Shown here piece after piece: positions 46,883 through 56,849 of a stretch of DNA of 64,000 nt (position 1 is the first letter of the stretch; each line of letters begins with the position of its first letter). The notes beneath the pieces are model-generated. The model saw only the letters and a program-made list of their open reading frames with translations. It had not been told where the DNA came from and did no database searches. Made by a program: the position numbers and the translations under genes. Source of the DNA: CALAED01 sp036378315 (lineage in GTDB: Bacteria > Actinomycetota > Actinomycetes > Streptosporangiales > Streptosporangiaceae); NCBI GenBank assembly GCA_036378315.1, contig DASUWU010000062.1, forward strand, positions 1 to 64,000. The letters run 5' to 3'.

Positions 46883-48106
46883 TCACCACGGGCTCGGGTG
46901 CGGGCTGAGGATCAGCGTCGCGTGATGATCCAGGATGCCCCCGTTGCCGCTGACGAGGATGACGTCGTTGCGGTCGACCTGCCGGTCGCCGCCGTCGCCG
47001 CGGGCCTGGATGACCGCCTCGGAGACGGGGGTCATGCCCCACATGTAGTACGCCGACAGCTGCCCGCCGCCGGTGTTGGTCGGCAGCTCGCCGCCCGGGC
47101 CGAGCGCCCCGGACGCGACGAACGGCCCGCCCTCGCCCTTGCCGCAGAACCCGTAGTCCTCCAGCGAGACGAGGACCGTGTAGGTGTAGCAGTCGTAGAG
47201 CTGGCAGGCCGTGACGTCGCCCGCCGTGATACCGGCCATCTTCATCGCGACCGGCCCCGACGTGGTCGCCCCCGTCGCCAGCCCCCACTCGCCGCGCTCC
47301 TTGCGGTGACCGGGATGGCCCTGCCCCCAGCCCCACACGTACACCGGCGGGCGGGGCAGGTCACGGGCGCGGTCGGCGCGGGTGACCACGACGGCGATGG
47401 CGCCGTTGGAGACGAGGCAGCAGTCGAGCAGGTGCAGCGGCTCGACCACCCAGCGGGAGCGCTGGTGGTCGTCGATGGTGATCGGCTCGCGCAGCTGGGC
47501 GCGCGGGTTGCCGGCGGCCCACTGCCGGGTGGCGACCGCGATGGCGCCGAGCTGCTCGCTCGTCGTGCCGTAGCGCGCCATGTGCCGCTGCGCGGCGAGC
47601 GCGTAGAAGGCGGTGACGCTGCGGAAGCCCAGCGCCGCCGTCATGCCGCCGTACCCGTGGTAGTCGGGGGCGTCCCGGTGGTACGCCGCGCCGGCCGGCC
47701 GCTCCGGGCGCAGCGGCGCGTCCGCGAACACGCACGCGACCACGGACGCCGCGCCGCTCAGCACGGACATGGCGGCGTAGGAGATCATCGCGCCGGCGGT
47801 GGCGCCGTACGCGGTGAGCAGCGTGAGCAGCCGCAGGTCGCGCAGCCCGAGCGAGGCGGCGAGCTCGATGCCGGGGGAGCCCGACATGCCGTGGCTGACG
47901 AGCAGGCCGTCCACGTCCGGAAGCGTGAGGCCGGCGTCGGCGACGGCGAGCCGTACGGCGTCCGCGGCGAGGCGGCGCGGGCTGCGCCCGAAGACCTTGC
48001 CGAGCTCGGTCATGCCAAGGCCGGCGATCGCGGCCCGGCCGCCGCCGGCGCCACCGCCGGCCGGCCCGCCCGTCCGGCCGCCCGTCCGGTCGCCGGGCTC
48101 CGTCAT
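46883..48106 (-). CDS. Thiolase-family protein (lipid-transfer/SCP2-type)
   Basis: 407 residues. The N-terminal half has AIAGLGMTELGKVFGRSPRR and the phrase LLVSHGMSGSPGIELAASLG, and the C-terminal half TNTGGGQLSAYYMWGM (the conserved glycine-rich region) and QLYDCYTYTVLVSLEDYGFC. It belongs to the thiolase-like 'lipid-transfer protein' group that lacks the normal first active Cys but keeps His and Cys further on. With a DUF35 partner it probably acts as an aldol-lyase or condensing enzyme on acyl-CoA. First gene of the minus-strand operon. The substrate is not readable. Confidence 0.9.
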   Translation of the reverse strand: MTEPGDRTGGRTGGPAGGGAGGGRAAIAGLGMTELGKVFGRSPRRLAADAVRLAVADAGLTLPDVDGLLVSHGMSGSPGIELAASLGLRDLRLLTLLTAYGATAGAMISYAAMSVLSGAASVVACVFADAPLRPERPAGAAYHRDAPDYHGYGGMTAALGFRSVTAFYALAAQRHMARYGTTSEQLGAIAVATRQWAAGNPRAQLREPITIDDHQRSRWVVEPLHLLDCCLVSNGAIAVVVTRADRARDLPRPPVYVWGWGQGHPGHRKERGEWGLATGATTSGPVAMKMAGITAGDVTACQLYDCYTYTVLVSLEDYGFCGKGEGGPFVASGALGPGGELPTNTGGGQLSAYYMWGMTPVSEAVIQARGDGGDRQVDRNDVILVSGNGGILDHHATLILSPHPSPW

Positions 48107-48361
48107 GACCGCCTCTCCACGCTCTCCACGTTAGCCACGGCGTCACCGTACCGAACCTGATTCGGCCCGCGCCATCGAGCGCCGTCACCGCCGCCCCGGC
48201 CAGGATGAAGGAGCATCCCGCCCGTGGCCTGATCCGGTCGTTGACACACGTCGCCGGGCTGCGGATGCTCGAAGCCGGAACGGGGGTCTCTGGACGCGTC
48301 CGCCCGCGCGCCGCGCGTCGACGTGTCGGTCCAGAAGCGAAGCCGGCCCGGAGGAGGCCCT

Positions 48362-48538
48362 GTGCAGAGGCCCGCTGACGCCGCCGCCCGGCCGGCTCCC
48401 AAGCCGCGCTCCACCGCCACCGCCACCGTCGCCATCGTCGCGGCCGGTCCGCTGACCGTGAACCCGCTCGGCCAGGCGCGCCCGGCGCACGGCCCGCTCG
48501 CCCGCGCCCGGCGCGGCGGACCGGTGTCCAAGACTTGA
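48362..48538 (+). CDS. Small hypothetical protein with good ribosome site and terminator
   Basis: A 58-residue frame begins at GTG 48362, preceded by GGAGGAGG at 48350-48357. It is followed by a perfect 9-bp hairpin 16 bases after the stop. Third positions are almost all G or C, as in real genes here. The sequence is Ala/Pro/Arg-rich with a hydrophobic middle (TATVAIVAAGPLTVN). I recognise no family. The frame, ribosome site and hairpin together support it, but it may still be non-coding. Confidence 0.4.
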   Translation: MQRPADAAARPAPKPRSTATATVAIVAAGPLTVNPLGQARPAHGPLARARRGGPVSKT

Positions 48539-48554
48539 CCAGCACCCCATGGAC

Positions 48555-48589
48555 GGCGGGCGGTGGGCCGCGGGGTCCCGCCGCCCGCC
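48555..48589 (+). terminator. Hairpin before the HMG-CoA lyase gene
   Basis: GGCGGGCGG (48555-48563) pairs with CCGCCCGCC (48581-48589) across 17 bases. It is followed by CCTTTC. It may terminate the small gene upstream. Confidence 0.5.
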
Positions 48590-48676
48590 CCTTTCGGCGG
48601 GCGAACTAGAGTCGGAATCTGTACGCCGCGTGCCTTCGTATCTTCATCGACGAGGCTGATCGGAGGGCTGATCGCC

Positions 48677-49582
48677 GTGCGCGTGACGATCGTTGAGGTC
48701 GGTCCCCGCGATGGGCTGCAGAACGAGGATGTGATCTTGTCGGCGAGCGTCAAGGTCGAGCTCATCAGGCGCAGTATCGCCGCCGGGTTGCGCCGCATCG
48801 AGGCCGTCAGCTTCGTCAACCCCAGGCGGGTGCCGCAGATGGCCGACGCCGAGGCCGTCATGGCCGCGGTGCCCCGCCGCGAGGACGTCTCCTACATCGG
48901 CCTGGTGCTCAACCGCCGCGGCCTCGACCGGGCGCGGGAGACCGGGGTCGACGAGGTCAACGTGGTCGTCCCGGCCACCGACACCTTCTGCCGGCGCAAC
49001 CAGGGCTGCTCGACCGGCGAGATGCTGGACGCCTGGGACGACATCGCCGCGGCGACCCCGTCGGGGGTCCGCAAGAGCGTGACGATCTCGGTCGCCTTCG
49101 GCTGCCCCTTCGAGGGCGAGACCCCGCCGGAGCGCGTCGAGTGGGCCGCCAGGCGGGCGTACGAGGCGGGCGCCGATGAGATCGCGATCGGCGACACGAT
49201 CGGCGTCGGGGTGCCGGCGCAGGTCCGTGGGCTGGTTCGGCGGGTGCGCGAGGTTGCCCCCGGCGTCCCGCAGCGCTTCCACTTCCACAACACCCGCAAC
49301 ACCGGTTACGCCAACGCGCTGGCGGCCGTGGAGGAGGGCGTGGAGGTGCTGGACGCGAGCACCGGCGGCTTCGGCGGCTGCCCGTTCGCGCCGGCGGCGA
49401 CCGGCAATATCGCCACCGAGGATCTGATCTACGCCCTACGGCGCAGCGGGTGCGACACCGGGGTCTCGATACCGGCGGTCGCCGCCAACGCCGAATGGCT
49501 GGGCGAGCGGCTCGGCAAGCGGCCCGAGGCCCTCCTCGGCCGCGCCGGGGACTTTCCGCTCCGGCAGGCCGCCGCCGGGTGA
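48677..49582 (+). CDS. mvaB: Hydroxymethylglutaryl-CoA lyase
   Basis: 301 residues. Splits HMG-CoA into acetyl-CoA and acetoacetate, the last step of leucine breakdown. The barrel motifs are VGPRDGLQNE (substrate and metal), GDTIGVGVP, FHFHNTRNTGYANALAA, and GGFGGCPFAPAATGNIATEDL, which carries the catalytic Cys loop. The GTG at 48677 is chosen with GGAGGG nine bases upstream (MRVTIVEVGPRDG); upstream in-frame codons would add an unrelated Arg-rich leader. Other leucine-degradation genes are absent from the window. The thiolase operon is divergent upstream; a link is possible but unproven. Confidence 0.93.
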   Translation: MRVTIVEVGPRDGLQNEDVILSASVKVELIRRSIAAGLRRIEAVSFVNPRRVPQMADAEAVMAAVPRREDVSYIGLVLNRRGLDRARETGVDEVNVVVPATDTFCRRNQGCSTGEMLDAWDDIAAATPSGVRKSVTISVAFGCPFEGETPPERVEWAARRAYEAGADEIAIGDTIGVGVPAQVRGLVRRVREVAPGVPQRFHFHNTRNTGYANALAAVEEGVEVLDASTGGFGGCPFAPAATGNIATEDLIYALRRSGCDTGVSIPAVAANAEWLGERLGKRPEALLGRAGDFPLRQAAAG

Positions 49583-49741
49583 ACCCCGGTAGGCTTTCCA
49601 CCGGCCGCCGACGGCGAGCGGCGGGCGGATGGTCCGGCTTCCTCCTGGTTGGCGCGGCTCCACCGGGCATCCAGCCCGCTGCCTGGGGCAACTGACTCAG
49701 AGCGCAATCGGCGATGAGCAGACAGGAACGCAGCGCGCCCT

Positions 49742-49747
49742 TAGAGT
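49742..49747 (+). promoter_or_regulatory. -10 box of a leaderless promoter
   Basis: TAGAGT ends seven bases before the GTG at 49755, with no Shine-Dalgarno between, like the pyk, polA and coaE promoters in this window. Confidence 0.5.
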
Positions 49748-49754
49748 TCCTTAT

Positions 49755-51059
49755 GTGAGTGATCGGAACGGATCAGGCGATTCGTACCCTGTGGACGCAC
49801 AGGGGCACCAGTGGCTGCCGCAGGTCACTGAGACCAAGAGCCTGGCCCTGCCGGTCGAGCAACCGTGGGAGGTCGTCGACCGGCTGAAGCAGATGGCGGA
49901 TCTGCTCGGCAGCGCCTTCGCCGCCGGCGAACGCCGGATCGCCGAGGTGCAGCAGCAGGCCGCCGCCCAGGTCTCCACGCTCGAGGCCGAGCGCGAGGCG
50001 GCCCAGCGGAACGCGGCCGCCGCCTGGAACGAGCTCGAACGCGCCCGGTCCCGCGCCGAGCAGGCCGAGCGGTCGCTCGCCGAGGCGCAGGCCACGCTCG
50101 GCCAGCACACCGCGGAACGCGAGGCCGCGCAGCGGAACGCGGCGGCCGCCTGGAACGAGCTGGAGCGCGCCAGGGCGCAGGCGGAGAAGACCGAGCGCGC
50201 GCTCGCCGAGGCGCACGCGGCGTTGGGCCAGCACACAGCGGAGCGCGAGGCGATCCAGCGCAACGCGGCCGCCGCCTGGAAGGAGGCCGAACGGGCGCGC
50301 GCCCAGATCGACCAGGCCGAACGCCGGGCCGTCGAGGCCGAGCAACGTGCCGAGCAGGCGGAACGCCGCGTCGAGCAGGCCGAGATGACGGTCCGGCAGG
50401 CGATGGCCGAGCGCGAAGAGGGCATGCGGGCCGCCGAGGACGCCTTCGCCGCCCGGCGCAGCGCCGAGGCCGAACGCGATCGCATCGCCGAGGGCGCCAC
50501 CGAGCTGTCCCGGTCCCTCGAGGCCTCCAGGACCGAGGTGGCCGGCCTGCGCTCCAAGATCGCCGACCTCGAGATGATCACGCAGAACCTGCAGCACACG
50601 GCCGCCACCTCCGGCAAGGAGATCGAGGACGCGCGGCGGCGCGTACAGGAGAGCGAGGCCGAGCGGCAGCGGCTCCAGCAGGCGGTCAAGCAGAGCGACG
50701 GCGCCAGGGAGGCGGCCGAGCGGGCGCGCCAGCACGCCGAGGCCGAGGCGGCCAAGGCGGTCCGCGAGCGTGATTCGGCCCTCGCCGCGATGCGCCAGCT
50801 CACCGAGGAGCGCGACGCCGTCGCCGCCAAACTGAACGAGCGCGAGCAGTGGGTCGATCAGCTCGCCGAGGCCGTCACCCAGCAGCGCGAGCAGCTCGCC
50901 GGGCTGTCGAGGGAACGCGACCAGGCGCGCGCGGCATCCGACCAGGCGCGCGGCCTGATCGACGAACTCAGCCAGCAGCTGCGGATGATCATGCCGTCGG
51001 CCAACATCAACGGCGCCAAGCACATCCCGGCGATGCGCGACTCCCGGGACTGGTCATGA
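49755..51059 (+). CDS. Long coiled-coil protein with 42-residue repeats
   Basis: 434 residues. After about 50 residues (MSDRNGSGDSYPVDAQG to LLGSAFAAGERRI) it becomes an almost continuous charged coiled coil to about 405. It contains a 42-residue unit repeated in tandem from residue 78, each starting AERE(A)AQRNAAAAW and ending LGQHT, followed by a third partial copy. The Trp in each copy is unusual in a coiled coil. No membrane segment or enzyme domain is seen. It resembles DivIVA- or SMC-like scaffolds only in general form; the function is unknown. Leaderless GTG start. It lies directly upstream of the pyrG-xerD-parA-scp cluster. Confidence 0.75.
   Translation: MSDRNGSGDSYPVDAQGHQWLPQVTETKSLALPVEQPWEVVDRLKQMADLLGSAFAAGERRIAEVQQQAAAQVSTLEAEREAAQRNAAAAWNELERARSRAEQAERSLAEAQATLGQHTAEREAAQRNAAAAWNELERARAQAEKTERALAEAHAALGQHTAEREAIQRNAAAAWKEAERARAQIDQAERRAVEAEQRAEQAERRVEQAEMTVRQAMAEREEGMRAAEDAFAARRSAEAERDRIAEGATELSRSLEASRTEVAGLRSKIADLEMITQNLQHTAATSGKEIEDARRRVQESEAERQRLQQAVKQSDGAREAAERARQHAEAEAAKAVRERDSALAAMRQLTEERDAVAAKLNEREQWVDQLAEAVTQQREQLAGLSRERDQARAASDQARGLIDELSQQLRMIMPSANINGAKHIPAMRDSRDWS
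49986..50363 (+). repeat. 126-bp in-gene tandem repeats
   Basis: Units start at 49986, 50112 and 50238, in frame with the coiled-coil gene. The first two copies are closely similar at both DNA and protein level; the third diverges in its second half. Likely amplified by slippage or recombination. Confidence 0.8.
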
Positions 51060-51298
51060 TCCGCCCCGGTGGGGCCCGCCGGCGCGCCGGTTCGCGCTTT
51101 CCCGTGGGTGCTGACCGCGTGGGTTCCTGACCGTCGAACTCGATCCCGATCCCGCTCCGAGTTTTCGGACGTGAACTGGGGTTTTATCGGTCATCTCGGG
51201 CGCGTCGTGCCGTGGCTCGCCCACCTCGGCTGTTATCCTGGTGGTCCGTGGATTGTAGGCGGTTGTTGCCGCCCCCATCGACCACGGGAGCGTCTTTC

Positions 51299-52980
<1,682 letters not shown>

Positions 52981-52984
<4 letters not shown>

Positions 52985-53655
52985 GCCGGCATCCGGCGGA
53001 CGGCCCAGGGCACCGCACCGGCCCCGCCACCCCGGCGGACGAGGTGCGGGACACCCGTGAGCGGTGGCGGGTCGTGGGCAGCCGCGAGGGCTTCCAGGGC
53101 CGCCTGATCGAGGTGCGGGTCGACGAGGTGATGATGCCGAACGGCGCGCGGTCCGAAGTCGCCGAGCGCGAGTTCGTCCGGCACCCGGGCGCGGTGGGGG
53201 TGCTGGCGCTCGACGCCGACGACCGGGTGCTGCTCATCCGGCAGTACCGGCATCCGGTGGGTTACCGGCTGTGGGAGGCGCCGGCCGGGCTGCGCGACGT
53301 GGCCGGCGAGCCGCTGCACGCGACGGCGCAGCGCGAGCTGACCGAGGAGGCGGGCTACCGGGCCGGGACGTGGCACGTGCTCGTGGACAGCTTCACCTCG
53401 CCCGGCATGTCCGACGAGCGCATGCGCATCTTCCTCGCCCGCGACCTGTCCGCCGCGCCCGCCCCGGACGGCTTCCGGCGGATCCACGAGGAGGCCGACC
53501 TCCCGGTCGCCTGGATCCCGCTGGACGAAGCGGTCACCAAGGTGCTGTCCGGCGACATCCATAATCCGACGGCGGCGATGGGTATCTTGGCGGCGTACGC
53601 CGCCCGGGCGAGGGGCTTTCGCGACCTGCGCGGGCCGGACGCCCCCGAGGGTTAG
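52981..53655 (+). CDS. NUDIX hydrolase, ADP-ribose pyrophosphatase-like
   Basis: 224 residues. The Nudix box is GEPLHATAQRELTEEAGY with the REx2EE catalytic core. Preceding LLIRQYRHPVGYRLWEAPAG and following SPGMSDERMRIFLARDL fit the ADP-ribose pyrophosphatase subgroup, which splits ADP-ribose into AMP and ribose-5-phosphate. The ATG overlaps the pyrG stop, so translation is coupled. An N-terminal 30 residues are poorly conserved-looking. Confidence 0.92.
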
Positions 53656-53714
53656 GCGGTGCGGCGGCAGGCAGGCATCGCGTCAGGAAGAAGGGTCCGC
53701 AGCTGAACCAGCCA

Positions 53715-54659
53715 GTGCTCCAGGGCGCGGCGCAGCCGTCCGCACTGGAGTCCGCCGTCCGCTCCTACCTGGGGCACCTCGCCGTCGAACGTGGCCTGGC
53801 CGCCAACACGCTGAGTTCGTACCGTCGCGACCTGCGCCGCTACGTGTCCGTCCTGGCCGGACGGGGCCGCACGGCCATCGACCAGGTCGGCGAGGAGGAC
53901 GTACGGTCCTTCCTCGCCGGGCTGCGCGAGGGCGATGCCGAGCATCCGCCGCTGTCCGCCGGGTCGGCGGCCCGTGCGGTCGTGGCGGTGCGCGGGCTGC
54001 ACAGGTTCGTCCTGCGCGAGGGCCTGGCCGACACCGACCCCGCCCGTGAGGTCCGGCCGCCGACGCCGCCGCGCAGGCTGCCCAAGGCGATCGCGATCGG
54101 CGAGGTGGAACGGCTGCTTGCCTGCGCCGGCCCCGCCGACTCCCCGCGCGGCCTGCGCGACCGGGCGCTGCTCGAACTGCTGTACGGGTGCGGCGCGCGG
54201 ATCTCCGAGGCGGTCGGTCTCGACGTCGACGACCTCGACACCAGCGACCCGGCCGGCGGCGTGGTGCGGCTGCGCGGCAAGGGCGGCAAGGACCGGATCG
54301 TCCCGATGGGGCGGTATGCCAGGGACGCCGTCGACGCCTACCTGGTGCGGGCCAGGCCGCGGCTGAACCGGTCCGGCGCGCCCGCGCTGTTCCTCAACGC
54401 AAGGGGCGGGCGGCTGTCCAGGCAGAGCGCCTGGGCCACGCTGCGCGCGGCGGCCGGGCGGGCCGGGCTCACCGACGTCTCGCCGCACACGCTGCGGCAC
54501 TCCTTCGCCACCCACCTGCTCGACGGCGGCGCCGACGTCCGCGTCGTGCAGGAGCTGCTCGGCCACGCCTCGGTGACCACCACCCAGGTCTACACCCTGG
54601 TCACCGTCGACCGGCTGCGCGAGGTCTACGCCGCCGCCCATCCCCGGGCGCGCGGGTGA
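53715..54659 (+). CDS. xerD: Site-specific tyrosine recombinase XerD
   Basis: 314 residues. Resolves chromosome dimers at dif with XerC. The N-terminal SAM-like core-binding domain spans about 10-95 and the catalytic domain about 115-305. The catalytic residues are visible: Arg in GCGARISEAVGL, Lys in GKGGKDRIV, His and Arg in HTLRHSFATHL, His in LLGHASVTTTQVYT, and the Tyr in QVYT. The start is uncertain: GTG 53715 has no close ribosome site, while an in-frame CTG at 53703 lies six bases after GAAGAAGGG. It lies 59 bases after the NUDIX gene. Confidence 0.94.
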   Translation: MLQGAAQPSALESAVRSYLGHLAVERGLAANTLSSYRRDLRRYVSVLAGRGRTAIDQVGEEDVRSFLAGLREGDAEHPPLSAGSAARAVVAVRGLHRFVLREGLADTDPAREVRPPTPPRRLPKAIAIGEVERLLACAGPADSPRGLRDRALLELLYGCGARISEAVGLDVDDLDTSDPAGGVVRLRGKGGKDRIVPMGRYARDAVDAYLVRARPRLNRSGAPALFLNARGGRLSRQSAWATLRAAAGRAGLTDVSPHTLRHSFATHLLDGGADVRVVQELLGHASVTTTQVYTLVTVDRLREVYAAAHPRARG

Positions 54660-54729
54660 CCGAGGCCCTCGCCGCGCCCGCCGCCGCGCCTGCCGAGCGC
54701 CGGCCGGCCCGTACGCCCACGACCGGCCG

Positions 54730-54778
54730 GATGCGGACGTAGGGGGGCCGATGCGAACGAGAAGGGGAGATGCGAACG
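54730..54778. repeat. Three direct repeats upstream of parA
   Basis: GATGCGGACG (54730), GATGCGAACG (54750) and GATGCGAACG (54769) recur at 19-20-base spacing, about two helical turns, between xerD and parA. They lie about 50 bases before a TAGAGT box (54833-54838). Such phasing suggests binding sites on one face of the helix. Confidence 0.5.
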
Positions 54779-54880
54779 GATGGGAATGGACGGAACACGG
54801 TGTTTCTCCTTGCTGCTCATGTTGGCAGCCCATAGAGTCCCCCTCTTGACGGCATCGCTGGCCGGGGAGGTTCGGAGCTG

Positions 54881-55849
54881 TTGACTGACATCGGCACCCA
54901 GCAGAGGACATCGCAGCCCGAGGCGGCGCAGCGCGCCCGCTCGGCCGCGTCCGACGCGCTCAACGCCCGGATCGCGACCGACCCGCGTGACGCGTCGCCG
55001 CTCGGCCCGACGCAGCGGCCGATCCCGTCGTTCCCCGAGCCCGAGCCCGTGACCGCGCACGGGCCGGCCAGGGTGGTGTCGGTGTGCAACCAGAAGGGCG
55101 GCGTGGGCAAGACCACCACGACGATCAACCTGGGCGCGGCGCTGGCCGAGCAGGGCCGCCGGGTGCTGCTCGTCGACTTCGACCCGCAGGGCGCGCTTTC
55201 GGTGGGCTTGGGCAAGGGCGACCCGCGCCAGCTCGAGCTGACCGTGCACAACCTGCTCCTCGAACGCAACGTCGACATCGACGAGGTCGTGCTCAAGACC
55301 GGCGTCGACGGCATGGACCTGCTGCCCAGCAACATCGACCTGTCGGGCGCCGAGGTCCAGCTCGTGCACGAGGTCGGCCGCGAGTACATCCTCAGCCACG
55401 TCCTCAAGCCGGCCGTCCCGCACTACGACTACATCATGATCGACTGCCAGCCGTCGCTGGGCCTGTTGACGATCAACGCGCTCGCCGCCAGCCACGGCGT
55501 GCTGGTGCCGCTGGAGTGCGAGTACTTCGCCATGCGCGGCGTCGCGTTGCTGATGGAGACCATCGACAAGGTGCAGTCGCGCATCAACCCCACCCTCGAG
55601 ATCGACGGCTTCCTCGGCACCATGTACGACTCGCGGACGCTGCACACCCGCGAGGTCCTCGGCCGTATCGTGGAGGCCTTCGGCGACAAGGTCTTCCACA
55701 CCGTGATCAACCGCACGGTGCGGTTCCCCGACGCGACCGTCGTGGGCGAGCCGATCACGGTCTTCGACCCGACGTCGATGGGCGCCAACGCCTACCGCGA
55801 GCTGGCCAAGGAAGTCCTGTCGCGGTGGCGCGCGGCCGGGGCGAACTGA
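54881..55849 (+). CDS. parA: ParA/Soj-like ATPase
   Basis: 322 residues. The deviant Walker A KGGVGKTT lies at residues 72-79 within VSVCNQKGGVGKTTTTINLG. Walker B-like IMIDCQPSLG and VPLECEYFAMRG follow. The first 60 residues are a flexible Ala/Pro tail. It is the ParA-type protein of the xerD-parA-scpA-scpB segregation locus common to actinobacteria, distinct from the ParAB pair normally near oriC; no ParB or parS site is seen here. GGGGAGG lies ten bases before the TTG start. scpA follows after 73 bases. Confidence 0.94.
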   Translation: MTDIGTQQRTSQPEAAQRARSAASDALNARIATDPRDASPLGPTQRPIPSFPEPEPVTAHGPARVVSVCNQKGGVGKTTTTINLGAALAEQGRRVLLVDFDPQGALSVGLGKGDPRQLELTVHNLLLERNVDIDEVVLKTGVDGMDLLPSNIDLSGAEVQLVHEVGREYILSHVLKPAVPHYDYIMIDCQPSLGLLTINALAASHGVLVPLECEYFAMRGVALLMETIDKVQSRINPTLEIDGFLGTMYDSRTLHTREVLGRIVEAFGDKVFHTVINRTVRFPDATVVGEPITVFDPTSMGANAYRELAKEVLSRWRAAGAN

Positions 55850-55922
55850 AAGACCGGGCCCGTCCCGCCCGACACGCCACCGCTGCCGATCGACCGCCGC
55901 CCGCGGCCGGACGGGGGAGCGG

Positions 55923-56849
55923 GTGACCTCCACTACCGTGGATGGTGTGAGCACACCTGCCGCGGGCCAGCCGGAGCTCGGCCACTCCAAGCCGGGCGGC
56001 ACGCCGGCGGGCGACGCCGACAAGCCCCGCGGCTTCCAGGTGCACCTCGACAACTTCGAGGGACCGTTCGACCTGCTGCTCGCGCTCATCGCCAAGCACA
56101 AGCTGGACATCACCGAGGTGTCCCTGCACAAGATCACCGACGAGTTCATCGCGTACACCCGTTCGCACGGCAGCGAGTGGGACCTCGACCAGGCCAGCCA
56201 CTTCCTCCTGGTCGCGGCCACGCTGCTCGACCTCAAGGCGGCGCGGCTGCTGCCGTCGGGCGAGGTGGACGACGAAGAAGACCTCGCCCTGCTCGAAGCC
56301 CGCGACCTGTTGTTCGCCCGCCTGTTGCAGTACCGGGCGTACAAGGAGGTCGCGCGGGTCTTCGCCGGCCGGATGGCCGAAGAGGCGCGCCGCTTCCCGC
56401 GCACCGTGCCGATGGAGCCCAGGTTCGCCGAGCTGCTCCCCGAGGTGCTGCTCGGGCTCGGCCCGGCGGAGTTCGCCCGGCTGGCCGCCAAGGTGCTCGC
56501 CCCCAAGGCGCCGCCGACCGTGTCCATCGAGCACATCTACCAGCCGAAGGCGAGCGTCCGCGAGCAGGCGGTCATCCTGGTGGCCCGGTTGCGCCGGCTG
56601 CGCCGGGCCACCTTCCGCGCGCTCACCAGTGACTGCGCGGGGATGTACGAGATCGTCGCCAGGTTCCTCGCCCTGCTCGAGCTGTACCGCGAGCAGGCCG
56701 TCACGTTCGAGCAGATCGAGCCGCTCGGCGAGCTGCACATCGCCTGGACGGGGAGCGACGAGGGCGACATCCACGTCGGCGACGACTACGAAGGCGCCCA
56801 GGAACGAAAAGAGGACGGCGAGGATGACCGCACCACCGGCCGGCAGTGA
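55923..56849 (+). CDS. scpA: Segregation and condensation protein A
   Basis: 308 residues. Kleisin that links SMC heads. The N-terminal phrase VHLDNFEGPFDLLLALIAKHKLDI is the diagnostic ScpA opening; the C-terminal winged helix (QAVTFEQIEPLGELHIAW) binds SMC. An acidic tail follows. GGGGAG precedes the GTG start. scpB begins 26 bases inside its 3' end, so the two are coupled. SMC itself is not in the window. Confidence 0.95.
   Translation: MTSTTVDGVSTPAAGQPELGHSKPGGTPAGDADKPRGFQVHLDNFEGPFDLLLALIAKHKLDITEVSLHKITDEFIAYTRSHGSEWDLDQASHFLLVAATLLDLKAARLLPSGEVDDEEDLALLEARDLLFARLLQYRAYKEVARVFAGRMAEEARRFPRTVPMEPRFAELLPEVLLGLGPAEFARLAAKVLAPKAPPTVSIEHIYQPKASVREQAVILVARLRRLRRATFRALTSDCAGMYEIVARFLALLELYREQAVTFEQIEPLGELHIAWTGSDEGDIHVGDDYEGAQERKEDGEDDRTTGRQ

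Noticed and set aside
54660..54880. parS site near parA
   Set aside because: No TGTTTCACGTGAAACA-like palindrome; only a partial TGTTTC word exists. This ParA is probably not the oriC partition protein.
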